Shown: piece after piece, positions 32,396 through 40,704 of the stretch
Position numbering within the stretch: position 1 is the first letter of the stretch
How the letters are laid out: the number at the start of each line of letters is the position of its first letter
Origin: Pseudomonadota bacterium
GTDB lineage: Bacteria; Pseudomonadota; Gammaproteobacteria; Steroidobacterales; Steroidobacteraceae
Reading direction: 5' to 3'
Assembly: GCA_016713725.1 (NCBI GenBank)
Contig: JADJOO010000018.1
Span: 1-64,000 of the forward strand
DNA: 64,000 nt
Program-made: the position numbers and the translations under genes
The notes under the pieces: model-generated
The model's database searches: none
What the model was told of the DNA's origin: nothing
What the model saw: the letters and a program-made list of their open reading frames with translations, nothing else

Positions 32396-34630
32396 ATGTC
32401 GCTGCATTGTCGAATCCTGGTACGCGTCGCGGTGTCTTCCGCGCTTGGACTCACGCTGAGCATGCCGTCGATGGCGGCAGACGCGCAGCTGGAAGAGATC
32501 ATCGTCACTGCCCAGAAGCGCACCCAGTCGCTGCTCAGCGTGCCGATTTCGATCACGGCGCTTGCAGGCGACAATCTCAGCAAGCTGGGTATCACCGAGT
32601 TCGTCGACTACCTCTACCGGGTTCCCGGTCTCGGGTTCTCGTCCGTCGGCACGTTTGGCAACCGTGGCAATCGCCAGATCAACCTGCGCGGCATCTCCTC
32701 CAACGTCGGTTCGCCGACGGTCGGGTACTACATCGACGAGACGCCGATGCGATTCGTGGACCCGCGCCTGTTCGACCTCGAGCGCGTCGAGGTCCTGCGC
32801 GGCCCGCAGGGCACGCTTTACGGCGCCGGTTCCATGGGTGGCGCGATTCGCGTGATCACCAACAAGCCCGACAGCTCCGAGTTCGACGCGTCGGTCGCCG
32901 GGACCCTGTCCTACACCGACGGTGGTGAGGAGAACTACGCGATGAACGGCATGGTCAACGTGCCCCTGGCAGAGGGCAAGGCTGCCCTGCGCGTCGTCGC
33001 GTACTACCAGCAGGATGGCGGCTACGTCGACAACCGGCCGGAAGAGCGCCAACCGCTGCCGGAGTACCAGTATTCCGAGTCCGCCGCGAAGTTGATCGAC
33101 GTGCGCGACAACTACAACGACGAGGATTCGTCCGGCGTGCGCGCCGTGCTGACGGTGACGCCGACCGAGCAGCTGACCATCGAGCCTGGAATTTATTACC
33201 AGTCGACGACAGCCGACGCGTGGACCACGTACGTCGCAGAAATGGGCGACCTGAAGTCGAACTTCCTGGAAATGTCCCCGCACGAGGAGACGTTCACGAT
33301 CTACAGCCTGAACGTCTCCTACGACTTCGGCTGGGCGGAACTCCTGTCCGCCAGCTCGTACTCGGAGTACGAACTGCTGACGACCGAGCCCTTCGATCGG
33401 GTGCTTCCGGGAGCGCTCGGACTGCCGTTTCCCTACGTCGCGCCATACCGGACGAATGAAGAACAGGAGGTGTTTACCCAGGAGTTGCGCCTGACATCCA
33501 CGGGTTCCGGTCCGTGGAAGTGGATCGGTGGCCTCTTCTACCAGCAGGACGACCTCACCACGAAGCAACGCTATGTCACGCCGGACATCAACGACGACCT
33601 TTTTGGCGGCGCTCCGGTCGTGCCCGGCGGACGACTTTTCGTGTTCGATGCCGAGCGCGAGGAATCGCAGTTCGCCGTCTTCGGCGAGACAACGTACTCG
33701 GTTACGCCGAAGCTCGACCTGACCGCCGGCCTGCGCTGGTTCGACAACGACAGCGATCGCTATGCGGTAGCCGACGGCCTCTTCAACGGCGGCGAGTCGA
33801 TCACGGACGTGAATGCGGCTGAAGACGGGTTCACGCCGAAGGTCCAGGCGAGCTACCGCACGAACGAGAACACCATGGTCTTCGCGACGATTGCCAAGGG
33901 CTATCGTCCCGGATTCGGCACGGTGGTGCCGCCGCCGGGCCTGTGCGACGCGGACCTGGCAGCCATCGGCGTCACGAACCCCAGCGACCAGGTCGATTCC
34001 GACGAGCTGTGGAGCTACGAAGTCGGCAGCAAGGCGAGCCTGATGGATCGGCGGTTGACCATTCAAGGTGCCGTCTACTTCAACCAGTGGGACGACCTGC
34101 AGCAGAGCATCGACCTGCCCACCTGCGGCTTCGTGCTCTCGGCCAATGCCGGCAAGGCCGAGAGCAAGGGCTTCGAGCTCGAAGTGAATGCGATGCCCAT
34201 CGACGGCCTCATGCTGGACCTGGCCATCGGTTATGTCGATGCCGAACTGACGGAATCCGCCCCCGGCCTCGGCGCACAGAGCGGCGACCGCCTGGTGTAC
34301 GTACCGGACTGGAGCTTCTCCGTCGGCGCCACGTACACACACGCCATTGCCGCGCAGATGGAAGCGTTCTACCACGCCGATTATCAATATTCCGGCGACA
34401 TGACCTTCAACTACGATCCTTCCGTGCCTGACCTCTACCAGCGCGATGCCTTTGGCACCGGCTCGTTGCGTGCCGGACTCAAGAAGAACCAGTGGCAGGT
34501 AGCGGCGTTCGTCGACAACGTCAGTGACGAGCGTCCGGCGCTCGGATCGCTGCGTTTCCTCACGTCTGGCACGCTCACCTACACGCTCCGTCCCCGCACG
34601 TATGGAGTCAATCTCTCGTACGAGTTCTGA
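32396..34630 (+). CDS. TonB-dependent outer-membrane receptor
   Basis: 744 residues. Signal peptide (cleavage near SMAADA), then a TonB box EEIIVTAQKR, a plug domain (about 45-160; GNRGNRQINLRGIS, LFDLERVEVLRGPQGTLYG) and a 22-strand barrel ending in GVNLSYEF with the C-terminal Phe. It belongs to the large group common in Steroidobacter and sphingomonads that import organic nutrients other than iron. First gene of a + strand run to 40421 that includes a hydrolase, enoyl-CoA hydratase, CocE-like enzyme, SDR and BKACE, so the imported compound is probably their substrate. Confidence 0.93.
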   Translation: MSLHCRILVRVAVSSALGLTLSMPSMAADAQLEEIIVTAQKRTQSLLSVPISITALAGDNLSKLGITEFVDYLYRVPGLGFSSVGTFGNRGNRQINLRGISSNVGSPTVGYYIDETPMRFVDPRLFDLERVEVLRGPQGTLYGAGSMGGAIRVITNKPDSSEFDASVAGTLSYTDGGEENYAMNGMVNVPLAEGKAALRVVAYYQQDGGYVDNRPEERQPLPEYQYSESAAKLIDVRDNYNDEDSSGVRAVLTVTPTEQLTIEPGIYYQSTTADAWTTYVAEMGDLKSNFLEMSPHEETFTIYSLNVSYDFGWAELLSASSYSEYELLTTEPFDRVLPGALGLPFPYVAPYRTNEEQEVFTQELRLTSTGSGPWKWIGGLFYQQDDLTTKQRYVTPDINDDLFGGAPVVPGGRLFVFDAEREESQFAVFGETTYSVTPKLDLTAGLRWFDNDSDRYAVADGLFNGGESITDVNAAEDGFTPKVQASYRTNENTMVFATIAKGYRPGFGTVVPPPGLCDADLAAIGVTNPSDQVDSDELWSYEVGSKASLMDRRLTIQGAVYFNQWDDLQQSIDLPTCGFVLSANAGKAESKGFELEVNAMPIDGLMLDLAIGYVDAELTESAPGLGAQSGDRLVYVPDWSFSVGATYTHAIAAQMEAFYHADYQYSGDMTFNYDPSVPDLYQRDAFGTGSLRAGLKKNQWQVAAFVDNVSDERPALGSLRFLTSGTLTYTLRPRTYGVNLSYEF

Positions 34631-34632
34631 GC

Positions 34633-36087
34633 GTGACCAGCAAGGCGGGAAGCTCCATGGTTCACAGGCGTACCCGGGACACCCTCGCAACGATCGTTGC
34701 GACGGTGTCGCTCTGCTGGGGAAGCAGCGGGCTGGCATCCGACGCGGTCGCCGGTCTCGCGGGCGAACTCGAGGCGCGGTCAGTCGCGGCCTACGGTTCC
34801 GGCACGTATCCGGGTCTGGTGGTCGCCGCCTACCGCGGCGGCCACCCGATCCTGCGCCAGGGCTGGGGCTACGCGGACCTCGAGCATCGAACACCGATGG
34901 CGCCCGAGACCGTGATGTACGTCGGCTCGATCACCAAGCCATTCACCGGACTCGCGATTCACCAGCTGCTGCGTCACGGCAAGCTTTCCCTGGACGATAC
35001 CGTCGTCAAACTCCTGCCGGATTTCCAGGGGCCGGCAGGCGCCGTGACGGTGGCGCAGCTGTTGACCCACACCGGCGGCGTTCCGGAGTACGTGGTCGGG
35101 CCCGTCGCGCAGGACTTCCGGCCATATGGCCGCGAGGACGTGCTGGCACTCTTCGCGGCGAAACCTCTCGATTTCAAGCCGGGAACCGCCTGGCGGTACA
35201 CGAACTCCGGTACGTACCTGCTCGGCCTGATCATCGAGAAGGTATCCGGCAAGTCCTATGCAGACCACGTCGCGACGGAGATTGCCGAACCCCTGGGTCT
35301 CAAGTCGACCTCCTTCGCCGACGAAAGCCGGCTGGTACCCGGCCGGGCCCGCGGCTACCTTCCGTCGCCGGCAGGCTTTCGCAATGCGGCGCGATACGAT
35401 CCGGTCCTGCCATTCTCGGCCGGCGCGCTGTTGTCCACGGCCGATGACCTGCAGGTTTTCGCGCGCATGGCCTACGGCAGCAGCACGGGTGGCAGCATCG
35501 GTCCGGAGGTGCGCAGCCAACTGCTCGCACCCGTCCAACTGACCGACGGTACACAGCCGTTCTACCGACTTGGCTCGGTCGCAGTCGTGGATTTTCATGG
35601 CCGGACCAAGGTGGCCCATGCGGGGCTCACGTCCGGATTCACCAGCTTTCTCACGCACTATCCGGACGACGACGTCACGATCGTCGTACTGAGCAATGGC
35701 AGCGGCGTTACGCCCCACCCGGCACACCTCGAGGCGGAACTCGCGCGGCTGATCCTCGGCATTCCGGCGCCAGCGGTGCTCGACCTGCCGCTCGACGCGG
35801 AGATGGCGAAAGACTTCGCGGGCGATTTTTCCATCGCACCGGTGCACTTCTATGGCACGCCGGGCTTCGGCTTCGTCGTGCGCGATGGCCGATTGCACTT
35901 CCAGTTCGGCGCGGCCGATCCTGCCGCCCCCGCGATTCCGCTTCAATTCCAGGGCGACGATACCTTCGTCAGCGCCATGGACAGTGAACACATATTCCGC
36001 TTCACGCGCAAAGAAGACGTTGTGGCGGGGCTCGAACTGTCCTTCTACAACCAGTCCTTCCAGGGCACCCGCGAGCGTGCGAAGTGA
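34633..36087 (+). CDS. Secreted serine hydrolase of the beta-lactamase fold (second copy in the block)
   Basis: 484 residues from GTG 34633; ATG 34657 would give a more ordinary signal peptide (MVHRRTRDTL onward, cleavage near GLASDA). Motifs are SITK (SxxK), YTNSG (YxN) and HAGLTSGF in the KTG position. A C-terminal beta domain follows from about residue 380. Candidate periplasmic esterase, amidase or D-aminopeptidase acting on the compound imported by the receptor two bases upstream. It is not a close paralogue of the hydrolase at 25551. Confidence 0.83.
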   Translation: MTSKAGSSMVHRRTRDTLATIVATVSLCWGSSGLASDAVAGLAGELEARSVAAYGSGTYPGLVVAAYRGGHPILRQGWGYADLEHRTPMAPETVMYVGSITKPFTGLAIHQLLRHGKLSLDDTVVKLLPDFQGPAGAVTVAQLLTHTGGVPEYVVGPVAQDFRPYGREDVLALFAAKPLDFKPGTAWRYTNSGTYLLGLIIEKVSGKSYADHVATEIAEPLGLKSTSFADESRLVPGRARGYLPSPAGFRNAARYDPVLPFSAGALLSTADDLQVFARMAYGSSTGGSIGPEVRSQLLAPVQLTDGTQPFYRLGSVAVVDFHGRTKVAHAGLTSGFTSFLTHYPDDDVTIVVLSNGSGVTPHPAHLEAELARLILGIPAPAVLDLPLDAEMAKDFAGDFSIAPVHFYGTPGFGFVVRDGRLHFQFGAADPAAPAIPLQFQGDDTFVSAMDSEHIFRFTRKEDVVAGLELSFYNQSFQGTRERAK

Positions 36088-36872
36088 TGTCCACACCCTC
36101 AGCTGACGCGATGGATCGAGAGTCTGCGCCCGTCGAAACGCGACTCGAGGGCGGGATCTGTGAAATCTGGCTCAACCGGCCGTCGCGCCTGAATGCGATC
36201 AACCGGGCGCTGGTCCACGCGTTGCACGCCGCCTTGCTCGAGTGCATGACGTCCCCCGAGGTGGCGGTGATCGTACTGCGCGGCCGTGGCCGCGCCTTCT
36301 GCGCAGGCGATGACCTGAAGGCCATGCCTGCGGAATATGGCCGACGCGACGAGCTGGAACGCACGGTCAACACGCTGCAGGACGTCTCGCGACAGATCAT
36401 GTTTGGCGACAAGCCGGTCGTTGCCGCCGTCCATGGTTGGGCCGTCGGCGGCGGGCTCGAGTGGGTACTGAACTGCGACCTGTCCATATTCACGGACGAT
36501 GCGCAGGGCTTCTTTCCAGAGGCCCGGCTCGGACTGTGCGCCACCGGTGGGGCAACGGCCTTGCTGCCAGCGACCATGGGCCACGCTCGTGCCAATGAAC
36601 TGCTGCTGACCGGACGAAAATTCGGCGCCAGCGAGGCCTCGACCCTGGGACTCGCCAGTATGATCTGTCCAGCCAGCGAGCTGGACGCGCGGGTGATGGA
36701 GTGCGCAACCTATTTGCGCGAACTCGCGCCCGAAGCCGTGACCCGCTTCAAGCGCTACCTGGGCCAGCCGTGTCGCGAGACGATCGAGCAGGCGCTGGTT
36801 GCGGAGGCCAGTTTGCTCCTGACTCTCTCGGACAGGTTACGGCAATCCGGCGAGTTTCCGCAGAAGGTGTAG
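36087..36872 (+). CDS. Enoyl-CoA hydratase/isomerase family protein
   Basis: 261 residues, crotonase fold. The first oxyanion strand is GRGRAFCAGDDLKAM and the second is HGWAVGGGLEWVLNCDLSIF; the usual catalytic Glu of GGG(C/L)E is present as E in GGGLE, while the second catalytic region reads EARLGL. Likely hydratase or isomerase acting on a CoA ester supplied by the acyl-CoA synthetase of the block. ATG 36087 overlaps the stop of the hydrolase gene (TGATG); a GTG at 36084 is also in frame. Confidence 0.88.
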   Translation: MSTPSADAMDRESAPVETRLEGGICEIWLNRPSRLNAINRALVHALHAALLECMTSPEVAVIVLRGRGRAFCAGDDLKAMPAEYGRRDELERTVNTLQDVSRQIMFGDKPVVAAVHGWAVGGGLEWVLNCDLSIFTDDAQGFFPEARLGLCATGGATALLPATMGHARANELLLTGRKFGASEASTLGLASMICPASELDARVMECATYLRELAPEAVTRFKRYLGQPCRETIEQALVAEASLLLTLSDRLRQSGEFPQKV

Positions 36873-36880
36873 TCGACGCC

Positions 36881-38734
36881 ATGGCACGAGTACTGATTGC
36901 CGCCCTCGTAGTGGCCCTGCTGGCCATTGCCACTCCTTGCGAGAGTCGCGAGCAGACGACGGTCGAGCTGCGCAATTCATCGCAGTTCGTGACCATGCGC
37001 GATGGCGTCGACATCGCGGTGGACACCTGGGTTCCCAAAGCCGTTCCACCGAAGGGACTGCCGACCGTACTGTTGCTGACCCGGTACTGGCGAGCGCGCG
37101 CCAACCCGTCCGGTCGTGAGCAGGACGACACCAATTTCAAGATGGCCACGATGTTCGCGCAGGCCGGCTACGCCCTGGCCATTGCCGATGTGCGTGGTTC
37201 CGGTGCGTCCTTCGGCAGCCGCTCCACGGAGTTCTCGTCGGCGGAGGTGGCCGATTACAGCGAGGTGATTCAATGGCTCGCCGCGCGCCCCTGGTCGAAT
37301 GGACGGATCGCCACGACGGGCTCTTCCTACCTGGGCAATAGCGCCGAGCTCGCAGCCATCGGGTCGCCGCCGGCACTGAAGGCAGCAGTGCCGCGATTCA
37401 ACGACTTCGATACGTATCGTCATGCCGTTTTTCCCGGCGGCGTACCGAACATCGTTTTGCTGAGCGGTTGGGGACAGATCGTCGACGCGCTGGACGCGAA
37501 CGACGCCTGTGCGCTCGTGGGTCCAGACTGCGATCCCAGGAGTCCCCAGGGGCTCGGCGTCAAGGCAGCCACGACCGCGGGTTCCGCTCGACTCACCGCG
37601 GCCGTGAAGGGCCACGCTCGCAACCTCGATGTCACCAGCCTGTCGGGCACGCTCGTCTACAGCGACGACAGCTTCTCGAGCGACGGTGACCCTGCGGTCA
37701 CGCTTTCGTCGGTGAGTCCGTCCCTGCGCCGCGCGGCCATCGACGATGCCGGTGTGCCGATGTACTTCTGGGCCAGCTGGTTCGATGCCGGAACGGCTGA
37801 CGGCGCGCTCAGCCGCTACATGACCTACAAGACACCCATGCGCCTGATCATCGGCGCATGGAACCATGGCGGATCACTGAACGCCGATCCCTACCTGCCG
37901 GAGCCGGGGCCCGCGGTCGGACCTTCCGTGCCGGAACAGTACGAGCAGATCTTTGCGTTCCTGGACCTTTACCTCAAGGGCGCCGCGCCGCCACCCATGA
38001 AGCGCGAGATCCGCTATTTCACCCTGGGCACCAACGAGTGGCGGACGAGCGAACAGTGGCCACCCGCCGGGGTTGCAATGCGCCCGCTGCACCTTGGCCG
38101 GGACCGCATGCTGCGCGCGGACGCGGCCGTTGGCGAATCCGGCGTCGACCGGTATGACGTCGATTTCCAGACCAGCTCGGGCGCGCAGAATCGCTGGCAT
38201 ACGCAGCTCGGGACGCCCGTGCACTATGGCGATCGCACGCCCGCCAGCCGCAAGTTGCTGACGTATACGACCGCGCCATTGCAACAGGTCGTGGAGATCA
38301 CCGGTCACGCCGTGCTCGACCTCTGGCTGGCCTCTACCCGTGACGACGGTGCCTTGCACGTGTACCTCGAGGACGTGGCCGCGGACGGCAGCGCGACGTA
38401 CCTGACCGAAGGCGTGTTTCGACTGCAGCATCGCAGGCTCGACACCGCGCCACCCGCCTACCGGACTTTCGGTCCGGTCCATTCGTTTGCCCGCAAGGAT
38501 GCGCAACCCATGCCTGCGGGCTCGGCGGAGCGGGTGTCGTTCCCGTTGCTGCCAGTGTCCGTCGTCGTGCAGCAAGGGCACCGCCTGCGGCTTGCGATTG
38601 CCGGTGCCGATGCAGGCACGTTTGCGAGAATTCCGGCGGCCGGTGATCCGCCCGTCTACTCGGTGCACTGGGGCGCCGCCATGCCCTCGCAACTCTGGCT
38701 GCCGGTGGCCGGGAGCTACGGGGCATTCCCTTGA
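36881..38734 (+). CDS. CocE/NonD-family hydrolase (alpha-amino-acid ester hydrolase-like)
   Basis: 617 residues with a signal peptide. The X-Pro dipeptidyl-peptidase/CocE fold is seen: DVRGSGAS, nucleophile motif GSSYLG (Ser149), a cap region and a C-terminal jelly-roll domain starting near residue 400. Known relatives are cocaine esterase, glutaryl-7-ACA acylase and alpha-amino-acid ester hydrolases that cleave ampicillin-type side chains. The secreted location suggests it acts on the compound before uptake into the cytoplasm. The gene sits 8 bases after the enoyl-CoA hydratase stop and overlaps the SDR start. Confidence 0.87.
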   Translation: MARVLIAALVVALLAIATPCESREQTTVELRNSSQFVTMRDGVDIAVDTWVPKAVPPKGLPTVLLLTRYWRARANPSGREQDDTNFKMATMFAQAGYALAIADVRGSGASFGSRSTEFSSAEVADYSEVIQWLAARPWSNGRIATTGSSYLGNSAELAAIGSPPALKAAVPRFNDFDTYRHAVFPGGVPNIVLLSGWGQIVDALDANDACALVGPDCDPRSPQGLGVKAATTAGSARLTAAVKGHARNLDVTSLSGTLVYSDDSFSSDGDPAVTLSSVSPSLRRAAIDDAGVPMYFWASWFDAGTADGALSRYMTYKTPMRLIIGAWNHGGSLNADPYLPEPGPAVGPSVPEQYEQIFAFLDLYLKGAAPPPMKREIRYFTLGTNEWRTSEQWPPAGVAMRPLHLGRDRMLRADAAVGESGVDRYDVDFQTSSGAQNRWHTQLGTPVHYGDRTPASRKLLTYTTAPLQQVVEITGHAVLDLWLASTRDDGALHVYLEDVAADGSATYLTEGVFRLQHRRLDTAPPAYRTFGPVHSFARKDAQPMPAGSAERVSFPLLPVSVVVQQGHRLRLAIAGADAGTFARIPAAGDPPVYSVHWGAAMPSQLWLPVAGSYGAFP

Positions 38735-39504
38735 ACACCGCAGGTGCACAGCGCGTCCTGGTAACGGCCGCTGCGTCCGGCATCGGGCGAGCCATCGCCG
38801 AAGCGTTCCTGGACGCGGGCGCCCGTGTCTGCATCTGCGACATGGACACCGCCGCCCTGGCGCGCGCGCTGCAGGAAGATGCGCGCCTGCTCGGGGTTCG
38901 CGCGGACATATCGCTTCCTGACGACGTCCACGACCTGGTGACCGGGGCCGACCAGCGCATGGGCGGCATCGATGTCCTGGTGAACAACGCCGGCATCGCG
39001 GGCCCAACCGCGCCCTTGCAGGATGTCCCCTACGGTGAGTGGCGGCATACGTTCGACGTGAACGTCCACGGCACGTTCCTGATGCTGCAGGGCGTGATTC
39101 CGCAGATGCAGCGGCGCCGCTCAGGCTGCATCGTCAATATCTCCACCACGAGTACCCGCACGGGATTGCCGGGCCGCACGCCGTACGTCGCATCGAAATG
39201 GGCGCTCGAGGGCCTGACGCTCAACCTTGCCCGTGAGCTCGGACCGGACAACATTCGCGTCAACGCGATCAGGCCAGGCTTCATGGACACGCCGCGGATG
39301 CGGGACATCATCAGACGCACGGCCGACGAGCGAAGCGTGACGATTGCAGCCGCTGAACAGCAGCTGCTGGGATTCATTTCGATGCGCAGCAAGATCACAC
39401 CGCCCGAGGTCGGCGAGATGTGCGTCTATCTCGCCTCGCATGCCGCGCGGCACGTGACGGGGCAGGTGATCGCGGTGGACGGCAATGCCGAATGGGAAGG
39501 TTGA
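38731..39504 (+). CDS. Short-chain dehydrogenase/reductase (classical SDR)
   Basis: 257 residues from TTG 38731, which overlaps the preceding stop. The cofactor motif is TAAASGIGRA (TGxxxGIG variant with Ala for the first Gly), DMDT at the end of beta2 suggests NAD rather than NADP, then NNAGIAGP, the Ser of NISTTST and the catalytic YVASK. It ends VIAVDGNAEWEG, typical of this group. Likely oxidises a hydroxyacyl intermediate to the beta-keto acid used by the next gene's enzyme. Confidence 0.9.
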   Translation: MNTAGAQRVLVTAAASGIGRAIAEAFLDAGARVCICDMDTAALARALQEDARLLGVRADISLPDDVHDLVTGADQRMGGIDVLVNNAGIAGPTAPLQDVPYGEWRHTFDVNVHGTFLMLQGVIPQMQRRRSGCIVNISTTSTRTGLPGRTPYVASKWALEGLTLNLARELGPDNIRVNAIRPGFMDTPRMRDIIRRTADERSVTIAAAEQQLLGFISMRSKITPPEVGEMCVYLASHAARHVTGQVIAVDGNAEWEG

Positions 39505-39521
39505 GCGAGCGGAGCGCAGCA

Positions 39522-40421
39522 ATGAAGCGAAAAGTCATCCTGACCTGCGCGGTGAGCGGCAATGCACCGGTTCATCCACGCTATCCGCACCAGTATCCGA
39601 TCACGCCGCAACAGATCTGCAGCGCCGTGCAGGAGGCCGCCGCCGCCGGCGCGACGATCGCCCACATTCACGCCCGCGATCCGCAAACCGGCCACGGTTC
39701 GCGCGACCCGCGCCTGTTTCGGGAAATCGTCGACCGCATACGTTCTGCCGGGATCGACATCGTCATCAACCTGACCGCCGGGCACGGCGCGCTGTTCCTG
39801 CCGGATCCCGACGACGAGTCGCGCGCCCTGCCGTCGAGTGACATGTTGTCGGCCGAGCAACGAGTGACGCACCTGCGCGAGTGCTTGCCCGAGATTGCCT
39901 CGATTGACGTGACGACCGGCAACCAGGTGGAAGCAGGCTTCGAGTTCGTTTACCTGAACACGACGCGCACCCTGCGGCAGATGGCGCGCCTGTATCAGCA
40001 ACTCGGGGTCAAGCCGGAGCTCGAAGCGTTCCAGATGGGGGACGTGTTGTTCGCCAACCAGCTCGTTGCCGAGGGGTTGATCGACGGCCCGCCCCTGTAT
40101 CAGTTCGTTCTTGGGGTGAAGTGGGCAGCACCCGCCGACACGGAAACCATGATCTACATGCGCAACCTGTTGCCGGCGCAAGCGATCTGGGCTGGCTTCG
40201 GAATCGGTCGGCAACAGATGCCAATGGCGGCACAAGCGGTGCTGCTCGGCGGCAACGTTCGCGTTGGACTCGAGGACAATATCTACCTCGAGCGGGGAGT
40301 GTTTGCGACCAACGGTCAACTCGTCGCCCGCGCCCGTCGCATCATCGAGGATCTCGGGGCCGAGGTCGCCACGCCAGCCGAGGCGCGAGCGATCCTGCAT
40401 TTGCGCGCGATCGGGGAATGA
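39522..40421 (+). CDS. BKACE-family beta-keto acid cleavage enzyme (DUF849)
   Basis: 299 residues, full length. The zinc-binding HIHARDP motif (about 45-51) and the start MKRKVILTCAVSGNAP are typical of the 3-keto-5-aminohexanoate cleavage (Kce) family, which joins a beta-keto acid with acetyl-CoA to give acetoacetate and a new CoA ester. Substrates of family members include ketoaminohexanoate, dehydrocarnitine and other beta-keto acids. Last gene of the receptor operon, 17 bases after the SDR stop, fitting a final chain-splitting step. Confidence 0.92.
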   Translation: MKRKVILTCAVSGNAPVHPRYPHQYPITPQQICSAVQEAAAAGATIAHIHARDPQTGHGSRDPRLFREIVDRIRSAGIDIVINLTAGHGALFLPDPDDESRALPSSDMLSAEQRVTHLRECLPEIASIDVTTGNQVEAGFEFVYLNTTRTLRQMARLYQQLGVKPELEAFQMGDVLFANQLVAEGLIDGPPLYQFVLGVKWAAPADTETMIYMRNLLPAQAIWAGFGIGRQQMPMAAQAVLLGGNVRVGLEDNIYLERGVFATNGQLVARARRIIEDLGAEVATPAEARAILHLRAIGE

Positions 40422-40463
40422 ACTCCAGCGACTTCCGGTTGAAGCTGCCGGCCAGCGGAATTT

Positions 40464-40495
40464 CCTAACGCCGCCCTAACACCCGACTGCCTAAG
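40464..40495 (+). promoter_or_regulatory. Three CCTAA repeats upstream of kdp, possible KdpE site
   Basis: CCTAAC at 40464-40469, CCTAAC at 40475-40480 and CCTAAG at 40490-40495 lie just before the kdp operon, the first two one helical turn apart (11 bases). OmpR/PhoB-type regulators such as KdpE bind direct repeats of this spacing. No clear promoter box is visible. The link to KdpE rests on position only. Confidence 0.3.
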
Positions 40496-40522
40496 CTTGT
40501 CTTCGTAACTGGAGGTCAGGCC

Positions 40523-40615
40523 ATGGCAATCCTTGTTCTGCTGGTGACGTCGGCGCTGTGCGCCGCAACCTGGGGGCTGTTCCTGTTGTGCGGGCGCTTG
40601 CGGAGGCAGTCATGA
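40523..40615 (+). CDS. 30-residue membrane peptide preceding kdpF
   Basis: ATG 40523 follows a good ribosome binding site (GGAGGT, 40511-40516). The peptide MAILVLLVTSALCAATWGLF continues LLCGRLRRQS: one hydrophobic helix with a positively charged cytoplasmic end. Its stop overlaps the kdpF ATG (ATGA at 40612-40615). It is the same size as KdpF but does not have the KdpF sequence. It may be an additional small subunit or regulator of the potassium pump. I do not recognise a named family. Confidence 0.6.
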   Translation: MAILVLLVTSALCAATWGLFLLCGRLRRQS

Positions 40616-40704
40616 CTCCCGTGGACGTGATCGGCCTGCTGCTGGCCGTCGGGCTGGTCGTCTATCTCGTGGTCGCTCTCCTGTACCCGGAGAAATTCCA
40701 ATGA
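40612..40704 (+). CDS. kdpF: KdpF, small stabilising subunit of the potassium-transporting ATPase
   Basis: 30 residues: one membrane helix and the typical end LLYPEKFQ seen in KdpF proteins of many bacteria. KdpF is a lipid-like stabiliser of the KdpFABC complex. Its start overlaps the preceding small gene and its stop overlaps the kdpA start (ATGA at 40701-40704), so the whole set is translationally coupled. Confidence 0.88.
   Translation: MTPVDVIGLLLAVGLVVYLVVALLYPEKFQ

Noticed and set aside
31877..34894. A 1005-codon open frame on the minus strand
   Set aside because: It runs antisense to the TonB receptor and enters the acyl-CoA synthetase out of frame; composition is Arg/Val/Asp-rich without any domain, the normal shadow of high-GC genes.
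40418..40468. A 16-codon open frame overlapping the BKACE stop
   Set aside because: Too short, no ribosome binding site and no similarity to a leader peptide; the kdp micro-genes downstream have much better signals.
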